A stretch of 64,000 nt of DNA, taken from contig NZ_CP045245.1 of assembly GCF_009720485.1 (NCBI RefSeq), positions 2,728,001 through 2,792,000 on the forward strand. The letters are read 5' to 3'. The notes beneath the pieces were generated by a model. The model saw nothing but the letters and a program-made list of their open reading frames with translations, was not told where the DNA came from and searched no databases. Position numbers and translations under genes: made by a program. Source of the stretch: Cellulomonas sp. JZ18. Its GTDB lineage: Bacteria > Actinomycetota > Actinomycetes > Actinomycetales > Cellulomonadaceae. Positions 1 through 8,371 of this stretch are shown in pieces. Position 1 is the stretch's first letter. Every line of letters begins with the position of its first letter.

Positions 1-2
1 CG

Positions 3-1001
3 AGCGCGGGCGACGTCGTGCTGACCATCACCCTCGCCACGCAGCTCAGCCTCCAGATGGCCGCCGGCCTGGAGCAGCTCGGCACGGTGCACCGCGCCGC
101 CGCCGGTCTGCGGCGCTTCGACGCCCTCGCACGCGAGGTCGACGACGCGGACGTCGCCACGGGCCCGGCGCCCGCACCGCTGCACCCCGGGGACGGTGTG
201 CGCCTCGAGCAGGTCACGTTCCGCTACCCGGGGGCTGCGGCACCGGTGCTGCACGGGGTCGACCTGCACCTGCCCGCGGGATCGTCCGTGGCGCTCGTCG
301 GCGAGAACGGCGCAGGCAAGACCACGCTGCTCAAGCTGCTGGTCGGTCTGTACCGCCCCACGTCGGGACGCGTGCTCGTCGACGGGGTCGACCTCGCGCA
401 CACCCCGCCGGCCGACTGGTTCGCCCGGACCGCGGCGCTCCACCAGGACGCGGCCCGCGTGGAGCTCTCGCTGCAGCACAGCGTGGGCGTCGGCCTGCTC
501 GAGCGCGTCGACGACGAGGACGCGGTCCGGGACGCGCTGGCCCGCGCACGGTCGCCCCTGCGGGACGCCCTGCGCACCGACGAGCTCGTGGGGCTGGGGT
601 ACGGCGACGGCCGGGACCTGTCCGGCGGCCAGTGGCAGGACCTCGGCTTCGCGCGCGCTCTCATGCGCAGCGACGCCCGGCTGCTCGTGCTGGACGAGCC
701 GGCGTCCGCGCTCGACGCGCTGGCCGAGCAGCGCCTCGTCGACGCCTACCAGGCCACGGCGGCCGAGCTCGCGGCACGGGCGGGCGGCGTCACCGTCTTC
801 GTCACCCACCGGCTGTCGACGGTCCGGCTCGCCGACCGGATCGTCGTCCTGGCCGACGGCCGCGTCGCGGAGCAGGGCGGGCACGCGGAGCTCCTGGCCC
901 GCGGGGGCCGGTACGCCGAGCTCTGGGCGACGCAGGCGCGCGCGTACAGCCACGACGGCCCCGGTGCGGGTGCGGGCGGCTCGGGGGAACGCGCCCCGTG
1001 A
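3..1001 (+). CDS. ABC exporter, C-terminal part with ATPase domain (5'-truncated by window)
   Basis: The reading frame is already open at the window edge (first whole codon at 3), so this is the C-terminal part of a longer protein, probably a permease-ATPase fusion. The first residues resemble the end of a transmembrane domain. The nucleotide-binding domain follows, with Walker A GENGAGKTT (codons near 301-327), signature LSGGQWQ, Walker B LLVLDEPASALD and the switch histidine in VTHR. The GGQWQ variant is common in exporters of modified peptides and other natural products, which is family knowledge, not proof. A GT-A-like gene follows 103 bases downstream on the same strand. Substrate unknown; an export role for the product of the neighbouring sugar genes is inference. 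Confidence 0.85.
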   Translation, partial: SAGDVVLTITLATQLSLQMAAGLEQLGTVHRAAAGLRRFDALAREVDDADVATGPAPAPLHPGDGVRLEQVTFRYPGAAAPVLHGVDLHLPAGSSVALVGENGAGKTTLLKLLVGLYRPTSGRVLVDGVDLAHTPPADWFARTAALHQDAARVELSLQHSVGVGLLERVDDEDAVRDALARARSPLRDALRTDELVGLGYGDGRDLSGGQWQDLGFARALMRSDARLLVLDEPASALDALAEQRLVDAYQATAAELAARAGGVTVFVTHRLSTVRLADRIVVLADGRVAEQGGHAELLARGGRYAELWATQARAYSHDGPGAGAGGSGERAP

Positions 1002-1104
1002 ATCGCCGAAGAATGCGCGGACGTCCCCGGTCGACCGTCGCCCGGCATTTCTCCGAAAATCGTTCCGGACGGGGGCCCGGCAGCGCGCGAGAAAGGGGGC
1101 ACGA

Positions 1105-2262
1105 ATGACACAGCCGCGCGTCAGCGTCTCTGTCATGGCACATCCGCGCCGCGCTGGGCCCGCACATTCTCTCACCCGTTCGTGTGATGGCATGCCGGTG
1201 CGCGTGGTGCTCGACCCGGACCCGGACGGCCCACCGAGCACCGTCCGGACCGCCCGGCGTGCGTGGCGTCCCTGGCACGCCTCCGCGACCCACCACCTCC
1301 TGCTCCAGGACGACGTCACACTGCCGCCGGACTTCGGCCGGCACGTGACGGCAGCCGTGGCGGCCCGCCCGGACGCGGCCCTCAGCTTCTTCAGCGAGTG
1401 GGGGTCGTTCACGTCGCACGCGCTGCGGGTCGGCGCCTACGCGGGCTACCCGTGGGTCCGCCAGCCCGACACCTACCTCGCGACCCAGGCGCTCGTCCTC
1501 CCGGTCGGGCACGCGGACGCACTCGCGCACCTGCTCGCCGGTGCCGACCTCGACGAGCCCGACGACCACGCGGTGCACCGGTACGTCACCGGAGCCGGGA
1601 TCGAGCACCTCGTGAGCAGCCCGAACCTCGTCCAGCACGACGACCGGCCGAGCGTCGTCGGCAACGGCGCGATGGGCGCCCGGCGCGCCACCGTGCCGCT
1701 GGCGGCGTCCGCGCCGCCGAGCGCCACGTGGTGGCGCGGTGACGCCCTGACGTCCCTCCGCCGCGTGCCGAGCGTCTTCTGGCGTCACGCCACCCCGTCG
1801 TCGTACGAGCAGGGGCCCGGACCGGCGGCACCCTGGGTCGTCGCGCCGACGCAGCGGACGTTCGGCGACGCGCACGAGGACGTCGTGGCGCGCGTGCACG
1901 CGATGCTGCGGTCGGCGCTGCGCGCACCGGTCGACGGGCCCGTCGGCGCCGTGCTGCCGGACGTGGCCGTGACGACCGCAGCGCAGCTCGCGGTCGCCCG
2001 GGCGTTGCGGGCAGGCCGCCGCGGAGCCGGCGCGGCGCCGGCCGACGCCGCGACCGCCGACGCCGCCGCGGCGGCTGCCGCACGGACGGTCGCGCCCGGC
2101 GGGCTGCGCACGCTCGACCCGCAGGGCGCCGTCGACTGGGCACGGATCGGCGAAGCAATGGTGCGCGTCGCCGCACGCGTGGAGGACGAGCTGCTGCCGT
2201 CGCTCGACCTCTGCGAGCTGGCTCAGACCCACACGTGGGCGGCCGGGTCCGTCCGCGGCTGA
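1105..2262 (+). CDS. GT-A-like glycosyltransferase-family protein
   Basis: 385 residues. The ATG at 1105 is preceded by a purine-rich GAAAGGGGG site. The N-terminus (VSVSVMAHPRR) and the LLLQDDV segment about 60 residues further on resemble the start and the DxD-type metal/nucleotide-sugar motif of GT-A glycosyltransferases. The alanine-rich C-terminal third has no recognisable motif. The last 40 bases overlap the 3' end of the opposing HD-domain gene, and its probable terminator (2274-2309) lies inside that gene. The ABC exporter upstream and the sugar-modifying operon opposite suggest a role in glycosylating an exported product. Exact substrate and family are not recognised; it could also be a non-catalytic relative. 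Confidence 0.6.
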   Translation: MTQPRVSVSVMAHPRRAGPAHSLTRSCDGMPVRVVLDPDPDGPPSTVRTARRAWRPWHASATHHLLLQDDVTLPPDFGRHVTAAVAARPDAALSFFSEWGSFTSHALRVGAYAGYPWVRQPDTYLATQALVLPVGHADALAHLLAGADLDEPDDHAVHRYVTGAGIEHLVSSPNLVQHDDRPSVVGNGAMGARRATVPLAASAPPSATWWRGDALTSLRRVPSVFWRHATPSSYEQGPGPAAPWVVAPTQRTFGDAHEDVVARVHAMLRSALRAPVDGPVGAVLPDVAVTTAAQLAVARALRAGRRGAGAAPADAATADAAAAAAARTVAPGGLRTLDPQGAVDWARIGEAMVRVAARVEDELLPSLDLCELAQTHTWAAGSVRG

Positions 2263-3281
2263 GCCCGCGCCTCGCCCTCGGGCACGACCCAGTGGTCGTG
2301 CCCGAGGGCCGGCGCCGGCACGGCGCGCGGCGTCGGCTGCCCCGTCACCAGTGCCCGCGTCAGGTACGGACGCACCGCCGGGACGGGCTCGGCGCCGTCC
2401 GGGGGTGCGCCCGGACCCGCGGGCACCACGCGCCACGCCAGCGGGTCGGCGAGGAACCGGCGGGTGTCGTCGGCCGTGCGCGGGTGGGCCAGCAGCGCGG
2501 CCACCAGCTCGGCGTCGGTCATCGCGCCGACCCGGGCGACCGCGTCGGCTCCCCCGTCGCCGACCCAGCGCCGCACGAGGTGACGCACCACGCCGACGGC
2601 GAGGACGTTGAGCTCCGACCGGTGGTACGCCACCTCCGCCTCGACCAGCCCGTCGAGCACGCTCGCGGTCGCGGCGCTCGTGCGCACCGCACCGTCGTCG
2701 ACGGTCAGGTCGCCGAGCAGGTCGGCGGGCGCGGGCATCGCGCGGCCGTGCGCGTGCGCGCTGCGGACGTAGGAGTCGAGGTGGTCGAGGGTCATCAGGC
2801 CCGGACGCGGGGCCAGCACCGACGGGCGCTCCCCCGCGACGGTCGCCAGGACCGCCTCGGCGTCCAGGCCGTGGTCGGCCAGGACGGCGCCCAGTCCGCG
2901 GACCCGCCGCGCGCCCGTGCGGTGGTGGTCGATCCCGCCGATCCCCTCCAGGGTGTGGCTGAGCGGGGCGTGCCCCACGTCGTGCAGCAGCGCGGCAACC
3001 CGGGTCGTGGCGTCGTCCGCCGCGAGGTGCGCGACGAGTCCCAGCACCCCGAGGGAGTGCTCGAGCCTCGAGTACGTCTGCGTCGTCACGGTCGCGACCG
3101 CGCCGGCGTGCGCCACGAGGCCGAGCCGACGCACGGGCCACGTCCGCAGCAGCGCGGCCTCCACCGGTCGCAGCGCGGTCCTCGTGCGCCAGACGGGGTC
3201 GACGTGCACACCGCCGAGGCCCACGGTGTCCGCCACGCCGGGCACCGGTCGCGGCGTGACGTCGTCGTGCGCCCCGGTCAC
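2223..3281 (-). CDS. HD-domain phosphohydrolase-like protein
   Basis: 352 residues from a GTG at 3281 that overlaps the stop of the formyltransferase gene by 4 bases (GTGA). An HD metal-binding arrangement is visible: TYSRLEHSLGV, then ALLHDVGHAPLSHTLEG (the HD pair), then a later LDHLDSYVR. These match the SAMHD1/dGTPase-like HD superfamily (H...HD...D). It is the last gene of a four-gene overlapping operon with an oxidoreductase, an aminotransferase and a formyltransferase. It may therefore remove phosphate from a pathway intermediate, but dNTP or nucleotide hydrolysis is equally compatible. The 3' end overlaps the GT-A-like gene tail to tail. Confidence 0.75.
   Translation of the reverse strand: MTGAHDDVTPRPVPGVADTVGLGGVHVDPVWRTRTALRPVEAALLRTWPVRRLGLVAHAGAVATVTTQTYSRLEHSLGVLGLVAHLAADDATTRVAALLHDVGHAPLSHTLEGIGGIDHHRTGARRVRGLGAVLADHGLDAEAVLATVAGERPSVLAPRPGLMTLDHLDSYVRSAHAHGRAMPAPADLLGDLTVDDGAVRTSAATASVLDGLVEAEVAYHRSELNVLAVGVVRHLVRRWVGDGGADAVARVGAMTDAELVAALLAHPRTADDTRRFLADPLAWRVVPAGPGAPPDGAEPVPAVRPYLTRALVTGQPTPRAVPAPALGHDHWVVPEGEARAQPRTDPAAHVWV
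2274..2309 (+). terminator. Perfect 16-bp hairpin just after the GT-A-like gene
   Basis: Bases 2274-2289 and 2294-2309 are exact reverse complements, separated by a 4-base CAGT loop. The hairpin begins 11 bases after the stop of the GT-A-like gene. It lies inside the 3' coding end of the opposing HD-domain gene, so it could end transcription arriving from the plus strand. There is no T-run. Confidence 0.6.
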
Positions 3282-4111
3282 GGTGCGTCCGCGTCGGGAG
3301 GGAGGAGCCGGAGCGCGATGCGGTTGCCGTTCGGGGCGCGCACGAAGGGCTCGCTCCCGGGGCGCCACGACAGCGCCCGCACGGCACGGTCGACGGCCTC
3401 CAGGTCGTCGAGGCCGTCGAGCTCCTGCATGCCGTCCAGGGCGTTGCGGGCGTACAGCACGGAGCGCGTGCGCTCGTACCCGGGCCAGGAGGACTGCGGG
3501 ACGGGCGTCGTGCGCCCTGCCACCGCGTCGGGGAACGCCGAGCGGAACAGCGCGTAGGCCTCGTCGAGCAGCAGCGGCAGGAGGTCGGCGACGGTGCGGT
3601 CGTCGGGGAGCGGGAAGTCCCGGCGCGCCAGCACGTCACCCGTGTCGATGCCCTCGTCCATGACGTGCAGGGTGACGCCGAACTCCCGCTCGCCGCGCAG
3701 CACCGCGAACGAGAGCGACGTCAGCGCGCCGCGGTACCAGGGCAGCGGCGCCAGGTGCAGGTTCATGGCGCCGCGGCCGAACAGGGCGAGGACCCGTGCC
3801 GGCAGGATGCGCGGGTACCCCACCGCCACCGCCGCCGCGTCCACGGGCTCCACCAGGTCGTCGATCTCGCGCACCGGTACGCCCGCGTCGGCGGCGGCCC
3901 GCACGAGGTCGGCGTCCGGCGGCGCGCCGGCGCCCGCGGGCGGCACGAGGACGGCCTCGAGCCGGGCGCAGCCCGACGTGTGCACGAAGGCGACGCAGCG
4001 CGCCGTCAGGGCCGTCACGCCGAGCACGTACAGCGGCGGCGGGCCCGGCGCGGGCCGGGGCGCCGCCCCGGACGCGGACCCGCCCGCGTCGGCGGTGCCG
4101 TGGGAGCTCAT
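3278..4111 (-). CDS. N10-formyltetrahydrofolate-dependent formyltransferase-family protein
   Basis: 277 residues. The formyl_trans_N fold is recognised by NLHLAPLPWYRGA (the family's N-x-H-P-x-x-L-P-x-Y-x-G region, with Leu in place of the usual Pro) and DEGIDTGDV (the D-x-G-x-x-D-x-G-D segment with the catalytic Asp). The protein is shorter than Fmt (about 310 residues) and lacks an obvious tRNA-binding C-terminal domain. The size and context (DegT aminotransferase upstream, overlap 4108-4111) fit sugar N-formyltransferases that formylate the amino group installed by the aminotransferase. It overlaps the HD gene at 3278-3281. The specific sugar is not deducible. Confidence 0.8.
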   Translation of the reverse strand: MSSHGTADAGGSASGAAPRPAPGPPPLYVLGVTALTARCVAFVHTSGCARLEAVLVPPAGAGAPPDADLVRAAADAGVPVREIDDLVEPVDAAAVAVGYPRILPARVLALFGRGAMNLHLAPLPWYRGALTSLSFAVLRGEREFGVTLHVMDEGIDTGDVLARRDFPLPDDRTVADLLPLLLDEAYALFRSAFPDAVAGRTTPVPQSSWPGYERTRSVLYARNALDGMQELDGLDDLEAVDRAVRALSWRPGSEPFVRAPNGNRIALRLLPPDADAP

Positions 4112-5460
4112 CGACCGTGGCTCGCCGCGTCACGAGGAGCGGGGCCGACGACGGCGGCCTCGCGCTCCCTCTCGTCCGCTGCGGGACCGGACGCGAGCGC
4201 GTCCAGCTCCCGGTCGACCTTCGCGAAGGCCTCGACGTACTGGTCCACCACGCCCCGGTCGTCCGGCCAGCGGTAGAACGTCGGCAGCGACAGGGCGTTC
4301 TCCTCGAGGAAGGTGCCGTGCGGGAACCGGTCGCGCAGCTCCGCGTCCGCAGGGGGCGCCGGCACGTCCCCGGTGCGGGTGCGCCACGGCGCGTCGTCGT
4401 CCGCGAACAGCGGCAGCCGCGCGAGCAGACGCCCCGACGGGGCGTCCACCTCGACCCCCTCGGCGCGCAGCGCCGCGACGACCTGCGACCGCCCGACCCG
4501 CACCGCCGCAGGCGTCAGGTACGGCTTGTACCCGTACCAGGCGCCCATGTCGCCCGGGTCCGGCACCTCCACGGGCACCACGGTGGCCGACTCCCGGAGC
4601 GCGTCGTTGAGGTACGCCAGCGCGGCCTGCCGCTGCCGCGCCAGGGCCTCGAAACGCGCCAGCGAGCCGAGCGCGACGATCGCGTTGAACGGTGACATCC
4701 GCAGCTTCAGGCCGTGCCCGGACTCCCAGAACGCCCGCAGGCTCGGGTGCCGGACGTCGGCCTTCGCACGGTCCCGGTAGTGCCCGGCGAGCACGGCCCG
4801 GTCGGCGAGCTCGTCGTCGTCCGTCACGAGGACGCCCCCCTCGCCCGCGTACACCGCCTTGTTCGCCTGCAGCGAGAAGATCGCCACGTCCCCGAGGGTC
4901 CCGACCGGGCGGCCGCCGTACCTGCTGCCGTGCGCGTGCGACCCGTCCTCGATGACGGCGACGCCGTGCTGCCGCGCGATCGCGAGGATCTCGTCCATCG
5001 CCGCGGCACGACCCCACTGGTGCACGACCACGACGGCCCGCGTGCGCGGCGTGATCGTCGCGCGCAGCGCCTCGGGCGAGAGGCACCGCGACCCCAGCTC
5101 GACGTCCGCGAACCGGACGGCGGCGCCCAGGGCGCGTGCCGGGCTCACCGCGGCGTGGTACGTGAGCACCGGGGCGACCACCTCGTCGCCCGGTCCGACG
5201 CCGACGGCCATCATCGCGGCCAGCATGGCGGACGTGCCGGAGTTGAACGCGACGCTGTGCCGCCTGCCGGGCGTGAGGGCGTCGCGGAACGCGCGCTCGA
5301 GCTCGCCGATCGGCCCGGCGTTGCCCCGGATCCCGATGTCGGTGAGGCGCTGGTCGGCGAGGCGACGCAGCTCGTCCGGCGAGGGCGGAGGCGGCCAGGG
5401 CTCGTGCGGGTGCGGCGTGGTGACGGCGGGTGCACCGCCGTGCAGGGCGAGCCGGGTCAT
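4108..5460 (-). CDS. DegT/DnrJ/EryC1/StrS-family PLP sugar aminotransferase
   Basis: 450 residues from the ATG at 5460, which overlaps the stop of the oxidoreductase gene (ATGA). Family hallmarks include the SGTSAM phosphate-binding segment, VIEDGSHAHGS (Asp contacting the PLP ring nitrogen) and SLQANKAVYAGEGG with the Schiff-base lysine in NK. The closest sequence feel is to the branch that aminates keto-sugars or keto-cyclitols. With the Gfo/Idh dehydrogenase upstream, the likely chemistry is oxidation of a hydroxyl to a ketone, transamination, then N-formylation by the next gene. The order of steps is inferred from gene families and overlaps only. Confidence 0.85.
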   Translation of the reverse strand: MTRLALHGGAPAVTTPHPHEPWPPPPSPDELRRLADQRLTDIGIRGNAGPIGELERAFRDALTPGRRHSVAFNSGTSAMLAAMMAVGVGPGDEVVAPVLTYHAAVSPARALGAAVRFADVELGSRCLSPEALRATITPRTRAVVVVHQWGRAAAMDEILAIARQHGVAVIEDGSHAHGSRYGGRPVGTLGDVAIFSLQANKAVYAGEGGVLVTDDDELADRAVLAGHYRDRAKADVRHPSLRAFWESGHGLKLRMSPFNAIVALGSLARFEALARQRQAALAYLNDALRESATVVPVEVPDPGDMGAWYGYKPYLTPAAVRVGRSQVVAALRAEGVEVDAPSGRLLARLPLFADDDAPWRTRTGDVPAPPADAELRDRFPHGTFLEENALSLPTFYRWPDDRGVVDQYVEAFAKVDRELDALASGPAADEREREAAVVGPAPRDAASHGR

Positions 5461-6572
5461 CGGGTCGTCGTCTCCTCGGGCGCGTCGGGTCGGTGGTGCT
5501 CGGAACGGGCCGCGCCGCGCAGGCCGGTGGGTCCGGCGTGCGCGGCGGCCCGGTAGATCTCCTCGCAGCTGCGCACCACCGCGAGGTGGTGCCGCAGGTG
5601 CTCGGCCGCGCGCTCGGGGCGGGCCGCGAGGTCGAGGTACGCGCTCAGGACGACCGCAGGCGAGTCGGTGCACCGCGCCGGGCCCTGGTAGCGGTCGAGG
5701 AGCGTGCCGTCCGCGGCGTGCACGTCGACGCGGGCGCCGCGGACGTCGACGGACGCGACCCCACGGGTGCCGTGGACCTCCAGCACCTCGCGCTTCTCGC
5801 GCGCGTGCCGGGCGACGAACAGGTGGCCGCCGACGGCGCCGTCGAGGAACTCGAGCGACGCGGACACGAGGTCCTCGAGGTCCTCCGAGCGCGACTCGGC
5901 GTACCGGAAGTGCTTGCTGGCGCCCAGCACGCGCGGCGTGCCGAACACCTGGGTGAGGACGTCGAGCGCGTGGTAGCCCATGTCGAGCAGCACGCCGCCC
6001 CGCGCCTGCGACCACTCGGAGCGCCAGCCCCGGGTCGGTGCGTCGAACGCCATGCTGTACGACCACTCGGCCCAGTAGGGCTCCTCGATGAGCTCGAGCG
6101 CCCGCTGGAGGTACCGGAACTCGGGGCGCGTGGGCCGCTGCGTGAGCGTGACGATGCTCCGACCGCTCGCCGTGGCGATGTCGAGCAGGCGGGCCGCCGA
6201 CGCGACGTCGGGCACGAGCGGCTTCTCGACGAGCACGTGCGAGCCCGCGTCGACCAGTCGCGCGATGGTCTCGTAGTGCTGGCCGTGCGGCACGGTGACG
6301 AGCGCGACGTCGGGCACGTGGTCCGCGAGCAGGGCGTCGATGCTGCGGAAGGTCCGCGGCGCGTGCCGGCGCAAGCGCGGCGGCTCCCCCTCCACGGGGT
6401 CGACGAGCCCGGTGAGGCGCACGCCGGTGAGGGTGTCGGCGGCGCACACGTACTCGGAGCCCTGGTGCCCCCGGTAGCCCACGCACGCGAGCGTGACGGG
6501 CCGGGCGCGGACCCGTGCGCCCGGTCCCCGCGCCGTGCTCGACGTCGTGCCGGTGATCGTGGTCGAGAGCAT
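5457..6572 (-). CDS. Gfo/Idh/MocA-family oxidoreductase
   Basis: 371 residues. After an N-terminal stretch of about 25 residues the Rossmann start VTLACVGYRGHQGSEY is visible, a variant of the G-x-G-x-x-G fingerprint. VEKPLVPD, the family's conserved E-K-P with the catalytic lysine, follows near residue 115, and GGVLLDMGYHALD carries the D-x-x-x-H active-site pair. It opens a minus-strand operon in which each gene overlaps the next by 4 bases (oxidoreductase, aminotransferase, formyltransferase, HD protein). The start at 6572 leaves 95 bases to the divergent glycosyltransferase. A start nearer the Rossmann fold is possible. Confidence 0.85.
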   Translation of the reverse strand: MLSTTITGTTSSTARGPGARVRARPVTLACVGYRGHQGSEYVCAADTLTGVRLTGLVDPVEGEPPRLRRHAPRTFRSIDALLADHVPDVALVTVPHGQHYETIARLVDAGSHVLVEKPLVPDVASAARLLDIATASGRSIVTLTQRPTRPEFRYLQRALELIEEPYWAEWSYSMAFDAPTRGWRSEWSQARGGVLLDMGYHALDVLTQVFGTPRVLGASKHFRYAESRSEDLEDLVSASLEFLDGAVGGHLFVARHAREKREVLEVHGTRGVASVDVRGARVDVHAADGTLLDRYQGPARCTDSPAVVLSAYLDLAARPERAAEHLRHHLAVVRSCEEIYRAAAHAGPTGLRGAARSEHHRPDAPEETTTR

Positions 6573-6620
6573 GCCCCTGCCGCCTCTCGCCGCCCGCCGA
6601 CCTGCTGACGGGCGATGCTT

Positions 6621-6636
6621 ATTACTCCGGTGTAAT
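6621..6636. promoter_or_regulatory. 16-bp near-palindrome in the divergent promoter region
   Basis: Positions 6621-6636 form an inverted repeat (arms ATTAC and GTAAT) with one mismatched pair. It lies in the most A+T-rich part of the 95-base gap between two divergent operons. TGTAAT (6631-6636) could also serve as a plus-strand -10 box. Candidate operator/promoter; the regulator is unknown. Confidence 0.4.
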
Positions 6637-6667
6637 GTGCCGCTGACGAGTCCTGGAGGCTAGCATC

Positions 6668-7915
6668 ATGACAATTGGGCAGCGACCCGAGAACGTCTTG
6701 TTCGCCCCGTGGGGAAACGGCGTCGGGCACCTCGTACGAATGGCCGTGCTGGCCTCGCACGCCGAGGCCGCGGGTGCGCGTGCGTGCGTTCTGGTGATGG
6801 ACGACGAGCAGGAGGAGCTCGTCCGCACGCGGGGGCTGCGCACGATGCGCTACGCGGACTGGTACGCCGCCCTCGACCCGTGGCTCGTGTGGTCGGACCC
6901 CGGGTACTGGCTGAGCGCCATCGGTCACGACCGCGTCGCGCTGCGCGAGGCGGAGGCCGACCTCGTGGTGGTCGACAGCCGTCTCAGCATGACCGTGGCC
7001 GCCGGCATGGAGGGCAGGCGCGCCACCGCGGTGGTCCAGGACATGGACTTCCCGGGGTACGTCTACCCCGGCCGCGCGCGCCGCGAGGAGCTGTGGGACG
7101 ACGTCGGCGTCGCGCTCACGACCGCGCTGCGCGAGCACGGGCTCACGTGGGCGCACGACGACCCGCGCGAGGTGGTCGTCGACGCGGGGGTCGTCGTCCC
7201 CGGCACGCCCGAGTCCGACGACGTGCCCGAGCCGTTCCGGCACCACGTGACGTTCGTCGGTCCGCTCACGGGGTTCTCCGGTGCCGGGTCGGCGGCGCAG
7301 GCGCCGGCGCCGGACGCCCTGCTGTTCTACAAGACCCTCTCCTCCCGCAGCGACCTCGCGGCGTTCCGCGCGGCGTTCGCCGACCTGCTCCCGCGCGTGC
7401 ACGTCGCCACCGGTTCGCGCGCCGAGGCCCGCGCGCTCGCCGCCGCGCCGGAGCTGCAGGGGGCGCACGTCGCCGAGAGCTGGGACGTCACGGGGACGCG
7501 AGGCCCGCTCCCCGCCGCCGCGGTGGTGCACGGCGGGCACGGCACCCTGCTGCACATGGCGCAGGCCGGTGTGCCCTGCCTCGTGGTGCCCGACCTGAGC
7601 CCGGAGCGGTACGCGAACGCGCACAAGGCGGCGCGCCTCGGCTCCATGCGCGCCGTCCTGGACGGCATCGACGTGTCCCGGCTGACATGGCAGGCGCAGA
7701 CGTCGTCCGCCGGAGCCGCCGACGTCGTCGCGGTGCGGCGCTCGCTGGACGCCCTGCTGGCCGACCCCTCGGTGCGGGAGCGCGCCCACGCACTGGCTGC
7801 CGAGTACGCGCAGTACACCCCGCGGCGCGCATGGTCCCGCGTGCGCGACGTCGCGCGGGTGCCGTCCGCGGCGTCCCGGCCGTCGGACCCGCTCCCCACC
7901 GGGGCGGTGCGGTGA
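6668..7915 (+). CDS. GT-B fold glycosyltransferase (GT1/UGT-like)
   Basis: 415 residues, ATG at 6668 preceded by CTGGAGG. The N-terminus shows the GT-B start NVLFAPWGNGVGHLVRM (glycine-rich loop with catalytic-type His). The C-terminal nucleotide-sugar-binding half has AAVVHGGHGTLLHMAQAGVP, the H-G-G-x-G-T motif of the GT1/MurG-like superfamily. It is transcribed divergently from the amino-sugar operon and overlaps the Nudix gene by 4 bases. It is a plausible transferase for the formamido sugar made by that operon. Acceptor unknown. Confidence 0.8.
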   Translation: MTIGQRPENVLFAPWGNGVGHLVRMAVLASHAEAAGARACVLVMDDEQEELVRTRGLRTMRYADWYAALDPWLVWSDPGYWLSAIGHDRVALREAEADLVVVDSRLSMTVAAGMEGRRATAVVQDMDFPGYVYPGRARREELWDDVGVALTTALREHGLTWAHDDPREVVVDAGVVVPGTPESDDVPEPFRHHVTFVGPLTGFSGAGSAAQAPAPDALLFYKTLSSRSDLAAFRAAFADLLPRVHVATGSRAEARALAAAPELQGAHVAESWDVTGTRGPLPAAAVVHGGHGTLLHMAQAGVPCLVVPDLSPERYANAHKAARLGSMRAVLDGIDVSRLTWQAQTSSAGAADVVAVRRSLDALLADPSVRERAHALAAEYAQYTPRRAWSRVRDVARVPSAASRPSDPLPTGAVR

Positions 7916-8367
7916 GCGGCGCCGTCACGCACGTCGCCGCCCTCGTCGTGCTCGACGGTGCGCTGCTCCTGCAGCGGCGCGCCGCGACGCGGACGTTCCT
8001 CCCCGGGGCCTGGGACGTCGTGGGTGGCGCGGTCGAGGCCGGCGAGTCGCTCGAGGACGCCGTCCGGCGCGAGGTGCTCGAGGAGACGGGGCTCGTCGCC
8101 ACCGAGGTGGGCCCGTGGGTGAGCGACGTCCGCTTCGAGGACGGCGACGGGCGGGCCTGCCGCGAGCTCGGCGCCATCACGCGGGTCGGGCCGGGCGTAC
8201 CGCGCGCCGAGCCGGGCAAGGCGGACGCGGTGGCGCTGGTGACGGCGCTCGACGCGTTCGTCGAGGACAACCGTCGGCGGGGCCACGGGGACGTCCTCGT
8301 CCGGAGTGCCGGCGCCGCGCTCGCGTGGCTCGGCGCGCGGCAGGAGCAGCGCCCCCCGCTACGGTGA
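7912..8367 (+). CDS. Nudix hydrolase
   Basis: 151 residues, GTG at 7912 inside the GTGA overlap with the glycosyltransferase stop. A complete Nudix box (G-x5-E-x7-R-E-x2-E-E-x-G-L) runs GGAVEAGESLEDAVRR then EVLEETGL, around residues 39-62. The family hydrolyses nucleoside diphosphates linked to another moiety. The coupling to a glycosyltransferase suggests, but does not show, action on nucleotide sugars or oxidised nucleotides. Confidence 0.85.
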   Translation: MSGAVTHVAALVVLDGALLLQRRAATRTFLPGAWDVVGGAVEAGESLEDAVRREVLEETGLVATEVGPWVSDVRFEDGDGRACRELGAITRVGPGVPRAEPGKADAVALVTALDAFVEDNRRRGHGDVLVRSAGAALAWLGARQEQRPPLR

Positions 8368-8371
8368 ACCC

